Source of the DNA: Euphorbia lathyris
Lineage: Eukaryota > Streptophyta > Magnoliopsida > Malpighiales > Euphorbiaceae
NCBI RefSeq assembly: GCF_963576675.1
Contig: NC_088917.1
Coordinates: 12,180,001 to 12,244,000 of the forward strand
Length of the DNA stretch: 64,000 nucleotides
Direction: 5' to 3'
Part shown: positions 32,868-42,983 of the stretch, in pieces
Layout: every line of letters begins with the position of its first letter
Position numbering within the stretch: position 1 is the first letter of the stretch
Translations under genes and position numbers: made by a program
The notes under the pieces: generated by a model
Told to the model about the DNA's origin: nothing
Seen by the model: the letters and a program-made list of their open reading frames with translations, nothing else
Databases searched by the model: none

Positions 32868-33165
32868 GTCAAATACATGAATATCATAATTAAGTACAAA
32901 ATTACAACTAAGTCATATCACCAAACTTAATTTTTAATATGTCATTATTCTCTATATATTATGATTTTACATCATAATTTAAAAAATGTAGACTCCAATT
33001 CATAAATCATAAACCCTAGAAAATATATTCTAGACTTTTAATTTATAAATTCTAATCCTTAAAATATATTAAAAGTATTGATTTTACTAGTTTGACATAA
33101 TCCAAAATTATAACTTGATATAGTTGTAAATAGTTTTTAAAACATGAATTTCTGTGTAATTTTCC
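32868..33165. mobile_element. Partial foldback MITE (relative of 2599-3112, inverted)
   Basis: GGGTCAAATACATGAATATC at the left, then TATCACCAAACTTAATTTTTAA, TTCTCTATATATTATGATTT, and the arm GATTTTACTAGTTTGACATA...GAATTTCTGTGTAATTTTCC at the right. The second arm is absent. Confidence 0.72.
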
Positions 33166-33770
33166 CTATTTTTAGATTGTAAAACTACAATGTTAGATTT
33201 GAACAACTCACTCACTCTAACAAGGAGTGACTTAATTCACATTTTGGCCCAAATAATTTCCTCAAAAAGAAAAGAAAATAGCAAAGACATTGCTAAGATA
33301 TATAGGCCCAATAAAAACTATGGGCCTAAACCTACAAATTTGGCCCATTAAACATATTTAATCCGATCTTTTGTTGAAAGGAACACGTTGGCAGCCGGTT
33401 CATTTGGTCTAGGAAAGTGAGCGGTTCGGTTCAAGTAAACCGTCCAAAAGAAGTCGGCCTGACCAAGTCAGGAGAGAAGTCTTTTTTGACGTCTAAATCA
33501 TCTTGCTTGATCAATGACACCTGTCCTTATATCACGGGCCAGCTGTCGCACAAAAAGATGGACCCCACTTTCTTTACTTCTTTATTAAAAGCCCCTAGCT
33601 TTTTGTGCAAAATTACGAAATGACACCATTAAATTTTTCATTACGTGTGTTTGCGGTAACCGTCAGATTTCGAAACGTGTCACTCATTTCCTCCCAAACA
33701 TTTAAGTGAGTTTTCTCTCCATTTAAGCTTAAATGTCATTTTTACCCTTCATTTAAGGCAAAGTGATTTA
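33166..33770. other. Intergenic DNA without a recognised gene
   Basis: A 67-codon open frame (33417-33623) has no recognised domain and lacks promoter or splice context. GCAGCCGGTTCATTTGGTCT and CGGTTCGGTTCAAG give no inverted partner. Confidence 0.4.
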
Positions 33771-34282
33771 TAGGGATGTGAATGGGCCGGGACCCATCGG
33801 TGACCCGTACAAACGGGTTTCGAGAAACCTTGATAAGGATCCCTATAGGACGATGATGGAATTATTTTGTCCTCTTGACGAGGAAGGAAAAAGGTATTCC
33901 CGCACCATTAATCCTCATTGGTTAAGTACGTTTTAATTAGGTGGTTGATTTTTTTCAATTTTTAGTTTTTTGTGATTTGAAAAAATTGAAAAAAGAAAAA
34001 TTTGAGAAAAATTGTTAATACTTTGTATTATTACCTACTGTTTCTTAAATGTTTTTATTTTTACTAATTTTTTTAACATAAACTGTGATTCTCATTAGAA
34101 AATAGGGAATGAGGATAACATTTTTTAAACATTTGTGAACGGAGAATGAGGATCCCATGAGGACAGAGATGGGAATAAGTTTATCCCTGTTTAACTTGCG
34201 GGAAAGGGGATAAGGAATCCCCGACAAGTCGGGTAATGTGGATGGAAAATGCATTCCCCGCCCTGCCCTGTTTACATCCATA
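33771..34282. mobile_element. hAT-type MITE (relative of 22446-23164), decayed
   Basis: TAGGGATGTGAATGGGCCGG at the left and CCCTGTTTACATCCATA at the right match the ends of the GC-rich MITE. Inner words GGAATCCCCG and ATGAGGATCCC are shared but less G/C-rich. The possible 8-bp duplication (GTGATTTA / ACGATTCA) is poor. Confidence 0.7.
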
Positions 34283-34475
34283 ACGATTCACATATTTTCA
34301 TTCTTTTGCGTTGTTAATATTTGATTTACAGTTATAAAGTGACATTTAAGTTTATATTATTATGTTTGGCTCGATTGTTAACTCATAGTTATTACAGTTA
34401 GTTGTTTGTTATTAGCTGATTAATTATTAATGTTTCATAAAATTATGATGAACTTTTGCTGTTAGTATGTTAAAT

Positions 34476-34656
34476 ATCAGTATTTTTCACATGGATCCTG
34501 ATGACCACGTGAATTTGATCATTTACCGTTAGATGTAGGTTGATTAAATCTAAGCTTTAGGATGCTTTGAATCTCTACCTTAGGATTTTAATCAGCCTAC
34601 ACCTAACGGTGAATGATTAAATTCACCGTGGTCATTAAGATCTATGTAAATACTGT
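34476..34656. mobile_element. Hairpin MITE with CAGTATTT...AAATACTG ends
   Basis: CAGTATTTTTCACATGGATC...GACCACG pairs with CGTGGTCATTAAGATCTATGTAAATACTG, and TTACCGTTAGATGTAGGTTGATTAA pairs with TTAATCAGCCTACACCTAACGG. Flanks TGTTAAATAT and TGTCAAATAT look like a duplication lying a few bases off the right end. Non-coding. Confidence 0.7.
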
Positions 34657-34803
34657 TGTGTCAAATATCTAATGTAGACATATTTTAATTGATGGAATTT
34701 TCTAATTTGAGATTATCAATGATCAAAATTGACAGTATCAATCTAAAAGTTTTTAATTTTACTAATGGTAAGGACCATAGTCCTCTTTTAGCAGTAAAAA
34801 AAA

Positions 34804-35886
34804 GAGAGAATTATAAAACTAGCACCTTTTAAGGGGGTAGTTTACATTTCTAGCTCCTTTTAAAAAACTAACCAAAACTAACACATTTCAACAAGTAACT
34901 TTCAAGTTTACCCTTGTCTTCTTCCTTAACATAACCGTGTGTTTTTGTCTTTCCCCCTCTTTCTTTCTCGCGCTCTCTCTCTCTAAAGAACAAAATAATT
35001 TACAGAACGACTACGAATACTACAACAATCAATCCAACTCACAGTTCATACAATAAAATTTCTACAATCATATAAGTTTTTCATTGGTTTTTAGTTTCAT
35101 TGAAAAGATTTGAAGCTTAGTGAATTCATCGTTAAGATTTAGCAGGTTATTTCTCTACAACCCAATGTATATTGTTTCTCTTCATTTTTCATGTTTCTAT
35201 TGATCGTGTGAACCCCAAAAACAATGGCATTGTTGTCTGAAAATACATTTTGGTTGAAATATCAGTTTCAGATATTTTTCCCCGACAGTGTCGATATCTA
35301 TCGATTTCTATCAATATCTGATCAATATCGACAGATATGACGATATTTGTTAAATTTCAGATATCGATGGATATCGACAAATATCGACAAATACAATATC
35401 GATAGATATCGACCAATACAATATCGATGGATATCGACCGAAATCGACACTATCGGGGAAAAATGTATGAAACTGATATTCCAACCAAAGTGTATTTTCA
35501 GACAACAATGTCACTGTCTTTGGGGTTCGCACGATCAGTAATAACCTGCTAGATCTTAACGATGAATGGACTAAGCTTTAAATCTTTTCAATGAAACTAA
35601 AAACCAAATGAAAAACTTATATGATTGTAGAAATTTTGTTGTGTGAACTGTGGGTTGGATTGATTGTTGTAGTATTCGTAGTCGTTCTGTAGATTGTTCT
35701 GTTCTTTAGAAAGAGATCACGAGAAAGATAGAGAGGGGAAAAGACAGACACACAATTATGTCAAGGAAGAAGACGAGAGTAAACTTGGAAGTTAGTTGTT
35801 GAAATGTGTTAGTTTTGGTTAGTTTTTTAAAAGGAACTAGAAATGTAAACTAACCCCTTAAAAATTGCTAGTTTTGTAATTCTCCC
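34804..35886. mobile_element. 1.1-kb foldback element with about 450-bp arms and a TATCGA-rich centre
   Basis: The left arm (GAGAATTATAAAACTAGCAC..., 34804 to about 35285) is repeated as an inverted copy from about 35450 to 35886 (...GCTAGTTTTGTAATTCTC). Shared inner landmarks are the pair TGTGAACCCCAAAAACAATG / TTTGGGGTTCGCACG and the pair ACTTATATGATTGTAGAAAT / ATTTCTACAATCATATAAGT. The 170-bp centre is a degenerate tandem of ATATCGAC/GATATCGATGG. A relative begins at about 63540 and runs off the window. No transposase frame. Confidence 0.85.
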
Positions 35887-36206
35887 AAAAAAAACATAAG
35901 TACTCGTTTATAAATCAGCGAACCACAGAGTTAAATTTGGAATTGTCCAATAAAAATACAATCCAAATTAATAAAAATAATTAAATAAAAAGTAAAATTA
36001 ATTTTTTTAATGAATTAGGTAAAATCTTATTCTCTCAGCAACAATGTTATAAAATGTGAATAATATTAAAAAATAAATATATTTAAAAATTAAAAGGATA
36101 ATTTTGTGACTATCAAATATAACAGCGTGACTTTTTATAAAAAAAAACTCATATTTGGAGCTTTTCGTAAAAAGTTCTAAAATATTGCAGTTTTTATAAA
36201 ATAAAA

Positions 36207-36886
36207 GGCTTAATGCTTCTCAAACCCTCTTAACTTGTCCAAATTGATCATTTTACCCTTCCAACTCATCAAATGTTCTATTTACCCCCCTTAACTCCAT
36301 AAAAATGGTATTTCTCACTCACTTAACTTGTCCAAATTTGTCATTTTACCCCTTCTGAACTCATCGAATATCCTATTTACCCTCTTAACTCCATAAAAGT
36401 GGTATTTCTCACCACTTATGATCATATTTACTCTCTTAACTCCATAAAAATTGTATTTCTTATCCCTTTATAGTAGTAAAAAAAGTTGAAAAGAGAAAGA
36501 ACGAATAAAAAATACAAATAACAAGAACATTAATATAAACAAGTTAAATACATTATATGTAGGGATAATGTACCAAAATAGGCCTATGATTTTTGGAGAA
36601 GTATCAATTTAGGTTCCAATTACAAAATAGCATAAATATAGGTTTAATGTTTAAAAAAGTTGTCAATTTAAGCTTCGATAATGGATTGTAAGGGGGTGAA
36701 AATACCACTTTTATGGAGTTAAGGGTGTAAATAGAACATTCTATGAGTTGGGGGATAAATGGACAAGTTGAGGGGGTGAGAAATACCATTTTTATGGAGT
36801 TAAGGGGGTAAATAGGACATTCGATGAGTTGAGGGGGTAAAATGATCAATTTGGACAAGTTAAGGGGGTTGAGGAAGCATTAGGCC
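36207..36886. mobile_element. Foldback MITE with GGCTTAATGC/GCATTAGGCC ends
   Basis: The left arm (GGCTTAATGCTTCTCAAACC, CTTAACTTGTCCAAATTGAT, CTTAACTCCATAAAAATGGT) is inverted at the right (ACCATTTTTATGGAGTTAAG, ATCAATTTGGACAAGTTAAG). Each arm has two or three direct sub-repeats. A fragment at about 36560-36680 (GTACCAAAATAGGCCTATGA) belongs to the 42425-42774 family and was inserted between the arms. Confidence 0.8.
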
Positions 36887-36930
36887 AAAAAAAATGTTAA
36901 GTGCTGTTGTTGTATAAACATAATCAACTA

Positions 36931-37189
36931 CTCCCTCCATTCCATTATATAGGTCATTCTAGTAAATTAGTTTTTTCCTTAAATATAAGTCATTTTAGGG
37001 TTTCAAGAACTTTTAGTTTAGTTTTTTGGTCCAAATATTAAATATTTTGTATTGGTACATGTGGTTTTTAATATTCCAATGCTTATTCCCCAATGGTGAC
37101 ATGAGAGAGAATTTTTTTTTAGTTAATCAATATATTTCTTAATTTGTGTGAAATACCCTAGAATGACTTATATAATGAAATGGAGGGAG
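36931..37189. mobile_element. Stowaway MITE, TA target duplication
   Basis: CTCCCTCCATTCCATTATAT...ATATAATGAAATGGAGGGAG, with TA on both sides (36929-36930 and 37190-37191). The CTCCCTCC end is the hallmark of Tc1/mariner-derived Stowaway MITEs. 259 bp, non-coding. Confidence 0.9.
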
Positions 37190-37203
37190 TACTATATTGC
37201 TTA

Positions 37204-37832
37204 GGTCTAATACACAAATAACCCCATGAACTTGTCCAAATGTTGCAACTGCCTCCCCTCACCCAAATTTCAATTGTAACAACTTACCCCTCAAACTTAT
37301 CCGATTGTAAAACATAACCTATCAAACTTGTCCAACTATAAAACATAACCCCAAATTGGGATTTTTGTACCCCGTACTTGAAGCAACCGTAAAAACGTTT
37401 CTCCGGATTCGTATCACGCCATGAAATCTTCAATGGAGCTATTTCTCCACATAAAGATCTTTTCACCGTCATAATATCCTAAAACTTTGAATCAAGAAAT
37501 CACTAAAAACGAATAGGAATAACAAAAGGAAGAAGAAGAAGAAGAAGAAGAAGAATGGAGGATTTCTGATTTGTCGTTAGGTTGAAGAATTGACAATTTG
37601 GTTACTTAAATACTATTTTTTTTTGGGTCCAAATATCTGATTATCACATTTCACGAGCGTTGTAGCTTTTGTATTTCATGTGTTTCTTCAATTGTAGTCC
37701 ATGTCAGCAATTTGAGGTTCTTTTTTACAAGTGGACAAATTTGCGGAGTAAGTTGTTACAATTGAAAGTTCGGGGGAGGAGGGGTAGTTGTAACATTTGA
37801 ACAAGTTTAGAGGATTATTTGTGTATTAGACC
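37204..37832. mobile_element. MULE-type MITE with exact 9-bp target duplication
   Basis: GGTCTAATACACAAATAACC at the left is inverted at the right (GGATTATTTGTGTATTAGACC). TATTGCTTA occurs at 37195-37203 and 37833-37841, and a 9-bp duplication is the Mutator signature. An AGAAGA microsatellite lies inside at about 37530-37556. It inserted next to a Stowaway element. Confidence 0.85.
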
Positions 37833-38078
37833 TATTGCTTATAGTTTGGAGTGAAACGTTAAACACTTATCCAAAAAGCGGAAACAAACATCCATCAATT
37901 AGTATATTGTTTCTACTTTTATAGTTTGTATATTTTTTGTTTCACTCCAAATAGGATATATGAAGTGTTTGATTAAAATTAAAGAACCATTGTTAATAAT
38001 AATTTTAGAAAGAAACAAATTGTTCCCCATTTGTAGTATTTTATTTGTGGGAAATAGTTCCATTTGTTTTATTTAATT

Positions 38079-38634
38079 GGATAATTAATTTATTAGTCCT
38101 TATATTTTGAAAAAACACACAGTTTAGTTCTTGCATTTTCAAAAACACACGGTAAAGTCCCTAACATTTTTTTCGGTGAACTGTTTAGTCCCTAACGTTT
38201 TTCTCAGTGAACTGTTTAGTCCCTGCCGTTAGACTCTAATGAAGATTCCGTTAGTCAATTTGGATTTGCGTTCTTCTTTTCCTTTATTTTCCTTTCCTTT
38301 AAACTCTAATGCATCTGAAATCAACTTTGAGTGTTATTCTTCTTGATTTTCTTCTTAATCGTTCAAATTCGTAAGCATTGGGTCTGTTCTTTTTCTTGTT
38401 CTCCATATAAATAGCTTCTTCTAAATTGGATTTCCTCTTCTGAAGTTTGAAGGTAAATAGTAAATGGTAATTTAGTCATTTCCGAAGTCATAAACGGTAA
38501 AAAATCTAACAAACAGACGGAATGACTAAACAGTTCACTAAAAAAAGGTTAATGACCTTACCATGTGTTTTTGAAAATATAGGAACTAAACAATGTGTTT
38601 TATTAAAATATAAGGACTAATAAATTAATTACCC
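38079..38634. mobile_element. MULE-type MITE with 9-bp target duplication and about 150-bp TIRs
   Basis: GGATAATTAATTTATTAGTC at the left is inverted at the right (GACTAATAAATTAATTACCC). The arms share TTTTCAAAAACACACGGTAA / TTACCATGTGTTTTTGAAAA. TATTTAATT is found at 38070-38078 and 38635-38643. Non-coding. The gap 37842-38069 holds nothing recognisable. Confidence 0.85.
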
Positions 38635-38973
38635 TATTTAATTTCTAGTGACTATTTCCTTCACTCTTTTAGAAGTAGATTTCACAAAGTTGATCGTGAC
38701 TTGACTTCTAACAACTTCGGGCTACTTGTTCAAAGTGTTCATCTTTTTTTTTTTTTTTCTAAATCATGATTATCACTGAGATAATTTTAATCGGAATTTA
38801 ATTAAGGCGTTACATTTTTTCCTGAATGTATTTAAAGAAATTGAATTTAAAAAGTTATGCTTAGAACTTTTTTTTGTTAATTAGTATAATTGTTATTTCT
38901 ATTTGACTTTTTATATTAAAAAAAAAAGATTTAGGTGTTGGTTATGAAACTACTCTTTTATCTTTTTATGTAT

Positions 38974-39738
38974 TTTTTTTTTTTTACAGAGGGATGGGTA
39001 CTAAGCTCCGAAGAAAAAGCGAGAAAAGAGCGAAAAAACCAAAGAGGACTCAAGCTGGGGCCTGAGCTCTCCTAAGTATGCCGTTCCCGAACTTGTCTGA
39101 ATCAAGGAGGTCCATAAGGCCTGCAGGGGGTTCATTACACCCGTGATATCCAAAACTCTCAGATCCTGCGAAATTTGCCAAAAAATCCGTTGCTCTATTA
39201 CCTTCACGTAACGTATGAACAACTCTGACCTCCCAATCCAGACTCCTTCGCTTCCGACACTCTTCAATCAGCCAAGAGTACCTATGCGAACTTTGTGTTT
39301 CCTCATTCATCAACTTAACCACCACCATAAAATCCACTTCAAAAATCACTTTCCTCCATCCCATCCTCCAAGCTAACTCAAATCCGTAGTACATCTCCCA
39401 AATTTCCGCAAGAAGAGTCGTGCAGATGCCCAGATTACATTTAAACCCCTTTAACCAGTCACCCGCACTATCTCTTGATAGGCCCCCACACGCTGCCCAT
39501 CCCGGATCTCCGCTGCACGCCCCGTCGCTGTTTATTTTGACCCAATCGGGCTCCGGAGGCAACCACTTCACAACACGATCCATCGAACTCGGTTGTACCC
39601 GTACTGTCGACGGACCAGCTCCATTTCTGCTCCCATTCAAGCTCGCCCTCTCCTTTACCTGACTGACGGTATGATCGATTTTCTCTACTACTCCCCGAGC
39701 TAAGCCTTTGAAGACTACCTCGTTTCTCCATCGAATCA
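38974..39738 (-). mobile_element. 5'-truncated LINE: RNase H end with 16-bp target duplication
   Basis: Minus-strand reading from about 39738 to 39050 is open: WLPPEPDWVKINSDGACSGD, AACGGLSRDSAGDWLKGF, LAEIWEMYYGFELAWRMG, IFEVDFMVVVKLMNEE and REGNRATDFLANFA form an RNase H-like domain (DGA, E and D positions visible). A second frame runs below it. The A tail is the T run at 38973-38985. TTATCTTTTTATGTAT lies at 38958-38973 and 39739-39754. The RNase H fold looks nearly intact, but the element is dead by truncation. Confidence 0.9.
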
Positions 39739-39889
39739 TTATCTTTTTATGTATGAAAAATAGTTTTTTTTTTCTAAAGGTAGAGAATCCTTGTTTTTCT
39801 AACAAAAAAAACAAAAAACATAACAACACACAACCAGTAAACCAAACGGTTCATATATTAGTTAAAAGTTTATAGATATAAAGGATTGT

Positions 39890-40000
39890 TGAGAGCATAC
39901 TTATGACTAGGAAGGTCGTGGATTCGAATCACATGAGGGGGAATGAAGGTTTTTCTTTCTTCTTTAATGTAAATATATTGTGCGTAAATTTTTTTTTTTA
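39890..40000. repeat. SINE-like tail, relative of 26440-26550
   Basis: GGATTCGAATCACATGAGGG, TTTTTCTTTCTTCTTTAATG and an A/T-rich end match the fragment at 26440-26550. Confidence 0.5.
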
Positions 40001-40037
40001 AAAAAAAAGACTGTCGGAAACCATAACTAGAGCCGGC

Positions 40038-40371
40038 CAAATAAATATAATAATTATTAGGCTTTGAGATTTTTTTTCTCGTAATCGCACAAACTTATAA
40101 AAAAATATACAAAAAAATATCTATATAAGAATATATTTAGATTCGATTATTTGTATAATAATTGAGAGGTTATTATTAAATAGCATTATTCAAAACCAAA
40201 GCCAATATAAATATAATAATTATTAGGTTTTGAGATTTTTTTTTCTCATAATGCACAAACTTATAAAAAAACATACAATAAAATATTTATATAGGAATAT
40301 ATTTAGGTTTGACTATTTTGTATAAAAATTGGGAGGTTATTATTAAATAGCATTGTTCAAAACCAAGGCCT
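40038..40371. repeat. Tandem duplication, period about 166 bp
   Basis: ATAAATATAATAATTATTAG starts each unit (about 40041 and 40207), and both end GAGGTTATTATTAAATAGCA...TTCAAAACCAA. The units are about 90% alike by eye. Non-coding. Confidence 0.85.
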
Positions 40372-40479
40372 CTTAGACCGTTTAGACGCTCGAAATTGAA
40401 ACTTTGTTCTGATTTTCTCCGGTTAGTCTCTCTAAGCGTTTTTCTAGTTCCAAGATGAATTTTAGCCGACTGGGCTCCG

Positions 40480-40805
40480 TCTAGACCGCCTCAATGCCGC
40501 CTACACCGTCTAAGCGTTGCTTAGGCGACGATGAACAAAAGTATTTTTTTATTGTAATTTATTTTTTGCTTTATTATAATTCACTTTTAAATTGTTTTAA
40601 TTATATTTTTAAAGATATATGTTACAAATATACGTATTTTTCTATATTAAATAATTTTATATTATTTTTTGATATTATAATACATATTTTAATTGAATTT
40701 ATATAATAATTTGTTGATTAATAAATAAAAGTACAAAAGTACAAAATCCGATTAATTCTTAATAGTCTATCTGTCCGATTAGTGTCTCCCTTTTTTACAG
40801 TCTTG
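40480..40805. repeat. Dispersed repeat, inverted relative of 32090-32465
   Basis: GCTTAGGCGACGATGAACAA through GTCTATCTGTCCGATTAGTG corresponds in reverse to 32090-32465. Very AT-rich core. Confidence 0.6.
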
Positions 40806-41109
40806 CTAAATAGAGATTGGTATAAATAAAATTCTCAATACCTAAATGTTTAAATGGTAACAATAATAATAACTCTTTAATTATTAAATTATTATTATTC
40901 AAATATAACACTATTACTATATAGAATATAGTTTCTTAAGATGGGATTTTAAAAATATATAAAAAATATTTTGGAGGTTATTTTTTGTTTATAATCGGTC
41001 AAAGTTTGGATCGGGTCCTTGGCTTGTCACATGAGTCTGAATTTCATATTTACGTATATAAAAAGAAGTATAAATATCGCATCTAGACCTTTTACTTTGA
41101 AATTTAGAC

Positions 41110-41432
41110 AAAAATGGAATTGCGATGTTGGGGTCTTGAATAGAGACACGCGACATTTTAGTAGGTAAATTAACGCCTCAAATAGCGAAAGAATCATCGT
41201 ATGCTTTACAAGATAAATTATTAAGAGCCATACTTTGTATTCAAGTATCTACTTCAAAGGAAACTTGTCTAAAATTACCTTTAGGTGGTAGGGGTCGAGT
41301 TATTGATGTGAGATGGATCCAGAGAAAGGGGAGCTCCTGTTATAATCCAGAAACGATTCGTATATATATTTTACAGTAACGTGAAATCAAAGTGGGTAAT
41401 AAAAGTTGGAAGACATGGAAATAAAGGCATCA
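41110..41432 (+). pseudogene. rpoB: Nuclear copy of a plastid rpoB fragment (NUPT)
   Basis: In the plus frame this reads [57 protein letters not shown] and [11 protein letters not shown], then a TAA and REIKVG. This is the conserved C-terminal half of the beta subunit of the plastid-encoded RNA polymerase. About 107 codons of a protein of roughly 1,070 residues are present. It carries stops (one after MLGS, one after YILQ) and small indels, so it is a decayed fragment of transferred plastid DNA. It ends at 41432, where LINE RNase H sequence begins on the other strand. Confidence 0.9.
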
Positions 41433-41765
41433 CTTGAATTAAATCGTCAGACAAAACATTAACAAGAAACTGAGGTAGAATAGACCACTCCTTACAAACA
41501 GACACAAAACTTACAGCTCTTGCTAGACAATGAGCAGCAGAGTTCGCTGTCCGCTTAACAAATGAGATCGAACAACTATCTAAATCTCTCAACAATACCA
41601 CACAATTAGTAACTACATCCGCAAGATAAGATACTGAAAAAATAGGATGTTTGATGGTTTGAACAACTGATAAACAGTCAGATCTAAAATCCACATTTCG
41701 TAGACCTGCAGCTTTAATCCATGAAAGTGCCGTTTTAACCGCCATTGCCTCAGCAAGAGTTGTTT
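41433..41765 (-). pseudogene. LINE RNase H fragment adjoining the plastid insert
   Basis: Minus-strand frame (ORF 41745-41371, its last part running into the plastid sequence): AVKTALSWIKAAGLRNVDF, RSDCLSVVQTIKHPIFSVS, SCSISFVKRTANSAAHCLAR. These are typical RNase H-like (RVT_3) motifs. It lacks the beginning of the domain and no A tail is seen at the plastid border. Confidence 0.75.
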
Positions 41766-42424
41766 ATTAATTTTATTTCGATTGTTAAAAATATTTTTAC
41801 TAAAGTTTTATATTACAAAAAGGTTTAAAGTCTAATTAGGTCCTTAATTTATTTTTTGAAAATCGATTAAGTCTTTAATTTTATAAAAACACCAATCAAG
41901 TCCTCAATTTATATCTTTAAAGTCAATTAGGTTGGTAACCTGAAAAAATCATCGATATGTTGAAACCGTCAATTAAATTTGTCTCATAATCGAAATAAAA
42001 TGTTGGTTCGTTTTTTTATATATTTTGAATTCAATAATCATCAATATTTTATTATATTTTCAGTGTCTATTCGATTATTTTATATATTCGGTTCAATTTT
42101 AACCATTATTATTGGTTTAGTTTTAATAATAAAAAAATCATCTAAATCCAATCAAAATAAATATTATATATACATATAAAAAATCGGTATAACATATCGA
42201 TTTTGGCTCGATTTAACCACTCTTTTACAAATTTAAAACTTGACATATCATAAAATGTTAATCTAAAGTGAATTAAACACGTAAAATAACTGAATCGTAA
42301 TTTATGTCTATTGTGTGATGGATCCAATTAACGATTTCAATATACGTTAAGAACTTAATTAATGATTTTAGAAGATTAGAAATCTAATTGATAATTCTAA
42401 AAGGTTACAAAACTAATTAATTTT
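41766..42424. other. AT-rich spacer
   Basis: No gene recognised. Phrases such as AAGTCTAATTAGGTCCTTAA and CCAATCAAGTCCTCAATTTA repeat loosely, as in decayed foldback arms. Confidence 0.4.
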
Positions 42425-42774
42425 GAGATAAAATACCAAAATAGATCTAAGATTTTTGGAAGTATCAATTTAGGCTTCACGTATAAAATAGTACAAATGT
42501 AAGTTTAACGTTTACAAAAGAGTACCAATGTAGGACTCAATAATGAAACGTGACATGTCATTCATATTACTCTCTTAAGTTCTGTCAACTGTATATGGAG
42601 AGAGAAATCAAAATTGAACAGAGGAATATGAATGACGTGTCATATTCTGTTATCAAGTCATAAATTTGTACTCTTTTTTTTTTTGTAAACGTTAAACCTA
42701 AGTTTGTACTATTTTGCACGTGGAGCCTAAACTAATGCACCCCAAAAATCTTAAGCCTATTTTGGTACCTTATC
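42425..42774. mobile_element. TIR MITE with GATAAAATACCAAAATAG ends
   Basis: GAGATAAAATACCAAAATAG, CTAAGATTTTTGG at the left and CCAAAAATCTTAAGCCTATT, TTTGGTACCTTATC at the right. The flanks AATTAATTTT and AATTAAATTT are similar. Inner pair ACATGTCATTCATATT / AATATGAATGACGTGTCATA. A fragment of this family lies at about 36560-36680. Confidence 0.72.
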
Positions 42775-42983
42775 CAATTAAATTTTAAGCTTAATATATC
42801 ATTATCACTCGGAACTTGGTTTAAAAAAAGTACTGACTCCTAACTTACAAATGTCTTATTACTCTTTTAAATTTTGCTTAAAATTATATGAGTAACCTCT
42901 AAATCCACATGTCAGACCAAAACAATAGGTAATTAAGACAAATAAATATATATAGTATCACTTATTCATATAAGTAAATTTAA

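Noticed and set aside
33417..33623. 67-codon plus-strand open frame in a GC-richer patch
   Set aside because: Too short, no domain, no regulatory context. Kept only as spacer.
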